A stretch of 26,617 nt of DNA from Chalciporus piperatus (Eukaryota; Basidiomycota; Agaricomycetes; Boletales; Boletaceae): NCBI GenBank assembly GCA_038093975.1, contig JBBPTG010000308.1:1-26617 (forward strand), written 5' to 3'. The first letter of the stretch is position 1. Every line of letters starts with the position of its first letter. Below, in pieces: positions 24,417 to 26,617 of the stretch. The position numbers were made by a program, and so were the translations under genes. The notes beneath the pieces were generated by a model. That model had not been told where the DNA came from and ran no database searches. It saw nothing but the letters and a program-made list of their open reading frames with translations.

Positions 24417-26617
24417 CAATCACGTGTGCACCTGTACTTGTAAAGTCGCGAAAGCGCTCTATGCAAATTCCCATACAGATTATCGTTCCCTCGCACACGA
24501 TGAAAGCCGTCGAAACCCATGCCCTCATTGATAGCGGCGCAGACATCTCCTGTATCGACTGGGGCTTTATACGAAGAAATCGAATCCCCACTACTCGACT
24601 TGAAACCTCTATTCGAGTCCGAAACGTCGACCAGACCGCGAACAAAAGCGGGATGATACTCTTTACCACCACCCTCTTCCTTGACATCGAAGGAATCGCA
24701 CAAGAAGTAATCTTCCACGTCATGAATTGCGGAAACGAGAACGTCATCCTAGGACTCCCATGGCTTGAAAAAGCTAATCCAACCATCGATTGGCGCCGAC
24801 GTACCCTGTCGCTGTCAGAGTCCATCGACGAGTCAAAGAAGTTGTATACCATACATGCTGCAGCCTGTAAAGCCAACGACCAACTCTTCACTCGACCTAC
24901 CCCTCCTCCTCGACACTCTTATGTAACCCCGGAAGTCGATCAACAACTCTATGACTACCTGGACTCTGAAACCGAATCCACCTTTCTTAACCGCGCTTAC
25001 GAAAACCATACCCTAAACCGCATTATTCGTTGCGGATCACGCTTTGTCCCCAATCATGTTGTCGCTCGCCTTACCTGAGCTACTGAACTCGCAATCGCAG
25101 CCGAACTGGCTAAACCCAAACCTATCCTCCCAAAAGAATATGCCAAATATGCCTCGGTTTTCGATGAACCCTCGGCTGGTCACCTTCCTCCATCTCGGGT
25201 TTATGACCACGAGATTAACCTGAAGGAATCCTTCGTCCCTAAAATTGGAAAACTTTATCCACTATCTCCGGATGAAAAGAAAGCCACAGAAGACTTCCTC
25301 GAAGAGAACCTGCGTACGGGAAAGATATGTCCTTCCAATTCCCCCCAGGCATCCCCCTTCTTCTTCGTCAAGAAGAAAGATGGAAAACTCCGCCCTTGCC
25401 AAGACTATCGATATCTCAACGAACATACTACCCGAGACGCGTACCCACTTCCCCTCATCGGAGATCTCGTCGACAAATTGAAAGACACCAAAGTCTTTAC
25501 CAAGTTTGATGTGCGATGGGGTTACAACAATGTCCGCATCAAAGACGGACACCAGTGGAAAGCCGCTTTCCTCACCCACAAAGGCCTCTTTGAACCGACT
25601 GTGATGTTCTTTGGACTGAACAACTCCCCAGCCACCTTCCAACGCTTCATGAACGACTCTTTTCAAGACATGATAGCTGAAGGGTGGCTCGTCATCTATA
25701 TGGACGACCTTCTCATCTTTTCTCCCGACGATGCTACTCACACCGCTCGCACACAACAAGTCCTCGAACGGGTGCAAGAGCTAGATCTCCATCTTCGTTT
25801 AGAGAAATGCAACTTCGCTGTAAACGAAGTAGAATATCTTGGCATGATCGTCCGCCCCGGAGAGCTTGCCATGGATCCCGTCAAACTCGACGGCATCTCT
25901 CAATGGCCCATTCCCACTACCGTCAAAGAAGTTCGCTCATTCCTTGGCTTTGCCAACTTCTATCGATGCTTTATCCCAAATTACTCCTTAGTCGCCCGCC
26001 CTTTGATCGATCTGACCAAAAAGGATCATCGATGGGACTGGAACAATGCCTGCCAAGATGCCTTCGCCCGTCTAAAACAGATGTTCCTGGCGAAACCCGT
26101 CTTACGCTTCCCAGACCTTTCCAAACCCTTCGCCATCGCAACCGACGCCTCTAAATTTGCCTCTGGAGGTATACTCCTCCAAACTGACGCCAACGGCGAT
26201 TGGCACCCCTGTTCCTACCTCTCCCAATCCTTTGGTGATGCTGAACGGAACTACGATATCTATGATCGTGAACTCCTCGCTGTGATCCGTGCACTGAAAA
26301 CCTGGCGACATTATCTCCACGGCTCTCCCTTCCCTGTCCAAGTCTTCACTGATCACAAAAACCTGACCTACTTTCGCCAACCCCAGAATCTGAACCGCCG
26401 GCAAGCCCGCTGGCTCCTCGATCTTGCTGACTTTGACCTGAAAATGATTCATGTTCCCGGCTCATCCCTCGCCGGTCCCGATGCCTTATCTAGGCGTGCT
26501 GATCACTTTCCCACCAACGCCGATGACAATGCGGGTACCACTCTACTACCACCCTCCCTATTTGTCCGTGTCATTGACGCCGCCATGAACAACCACATTT
26601 CCAGTCTTTCCAAAGAT
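24383..26617 (+). CDS. Gypsy Pol (protease, reverse transcriptase, RNase H), one in-frame stop, partial
   Basis: The -1 frame relative to gag is open from the slippery site. Protease: ALIDSGAD at about 24521-24544, then a VILGLPWL segment. TGA at 25076-25078 interrupts the frame just before reverse transcriptase, which continues in the same frame without further stops to the window end. RT motifs: SPFFFVKKKDGKLRPC, DVRWGYNNV, FGLNNSPATFQRFMN and YMDD (25697-25708). RNase H: ATDASKFASGG, then YDRELLAV and TDHKNL; LSRR lies near 26490. Integrase is beyond the edge. The TGA could be a C-to-T change of CGA, and makes this copy probably defective unless read through. Confidence 0.85.

Larger units (their letters stand above)
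22576..26617 (+). mobile_element. Ty3/Gypsy LTR retrotransposon, right end beyond the window
   Basis: A 5' LTR (22576-23045) is followed by a leader, gag, a frameshift cassette and pol with protease, reverse transcriptase and RNase H in Gypsy order. Integrase and the 3' LTR lie past the window edge. Defects seen: no ATG at the start of the open gag frame, and one TGA in pol. The self-priming signal suggests relationship to Tf1/sushi-type chromoviruses, but chromodomain and integrase cannot be seen. Confidence 0.9.

Noticed and set aside
23913..25777. Minus-strand open frames of 168-173 codons opposite gag and pol
   Set aside because: They are shadows of the Gypsy coding frames, whose motifs are unmistakable on the plus strand.

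Overview
The window looks like a stretch of a basidiomycete (most likely Agaricomycete) genome. Protein genes are broken by many short introns of about 48-68 nt with GTRNGT-type donors. The host-like genes belong to families I recall as expanded in mushroom-forming fungi. Most of the DNA is transposons, transposon remains and minisatellites. No tRNA or rRNA gene, CRISPR array or ordinary housekeeping gene was recognised, so this reads as an accessory, repeat-rich segment.

Layout. Positions 1-4.6 kb hold two spliced genes in tandem on the minus strand: a four-exon AT-hook/SAM-like protein gene (2009-189) and a seven-exon gene of unknown function (4580-2925). Positions 5.3-6.9 kb hold a 720-bp internally deleted pogo/Tigger-like DNA transposon with TA duplications and a decayed transposase tail, plus an inverted fragment of a relative. 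Positions 7.1-7.9 kb hold an old Copia fragment split by a solo LTR. From 7.9 to 10.7 kb a 33-bp minisatellite is interrupted by a 2,312-bp non-autonomous element with 44-bp perfect terminal inverted repeats and a GGCC target duplication. Its interior is nearly all tandem repeats. From 11.0 to 16.7 kb a complete Ty1/Copia retrotransposon lies on the minus strand inside a second (about 53-bp) minisatellite. It has a single 1652-aa Gag-Pol frame, LTRs identical at 184 of 185 positions by eye, and a TTCAT duplication.

Positions 17.2-19.3 kb carry a five-exon KDZ-transposon-associated CxC5/CxC6 gene with one in-frame stop. It converges on a four-exon GRF zinc-finger gene (21276-19433, minus) that is frameshifted near its end. 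From 22.6 kb to the window end is a Ty3/Gypsy retrotransposon: 5' LTR, gag, and pol through RNase H, cut off by the window edge. Its pol has one in-frame stop.

How the parts work together. The two retrotransposons show contrasting replication signals. The Copia element has a primer-binding site matching the anticodon arm of initiator tRNA-Met (half-tRNA priming as in copia and Ty5). The Gypsy element shows signs of Tf1-like self-priming and has a textbook -1 frameshift cassette (slippery GGGTTTT, gag stop, 6-nt spacer, 8-bp hairpin) joining gag to pol. The host-like genes do not form an operon-like pathway. The KDZ-associated protein, the GRF/SUMO-interaction-motif protein and the AT-hook protein may all act on DNA or chromatin, but any shared function is inference.
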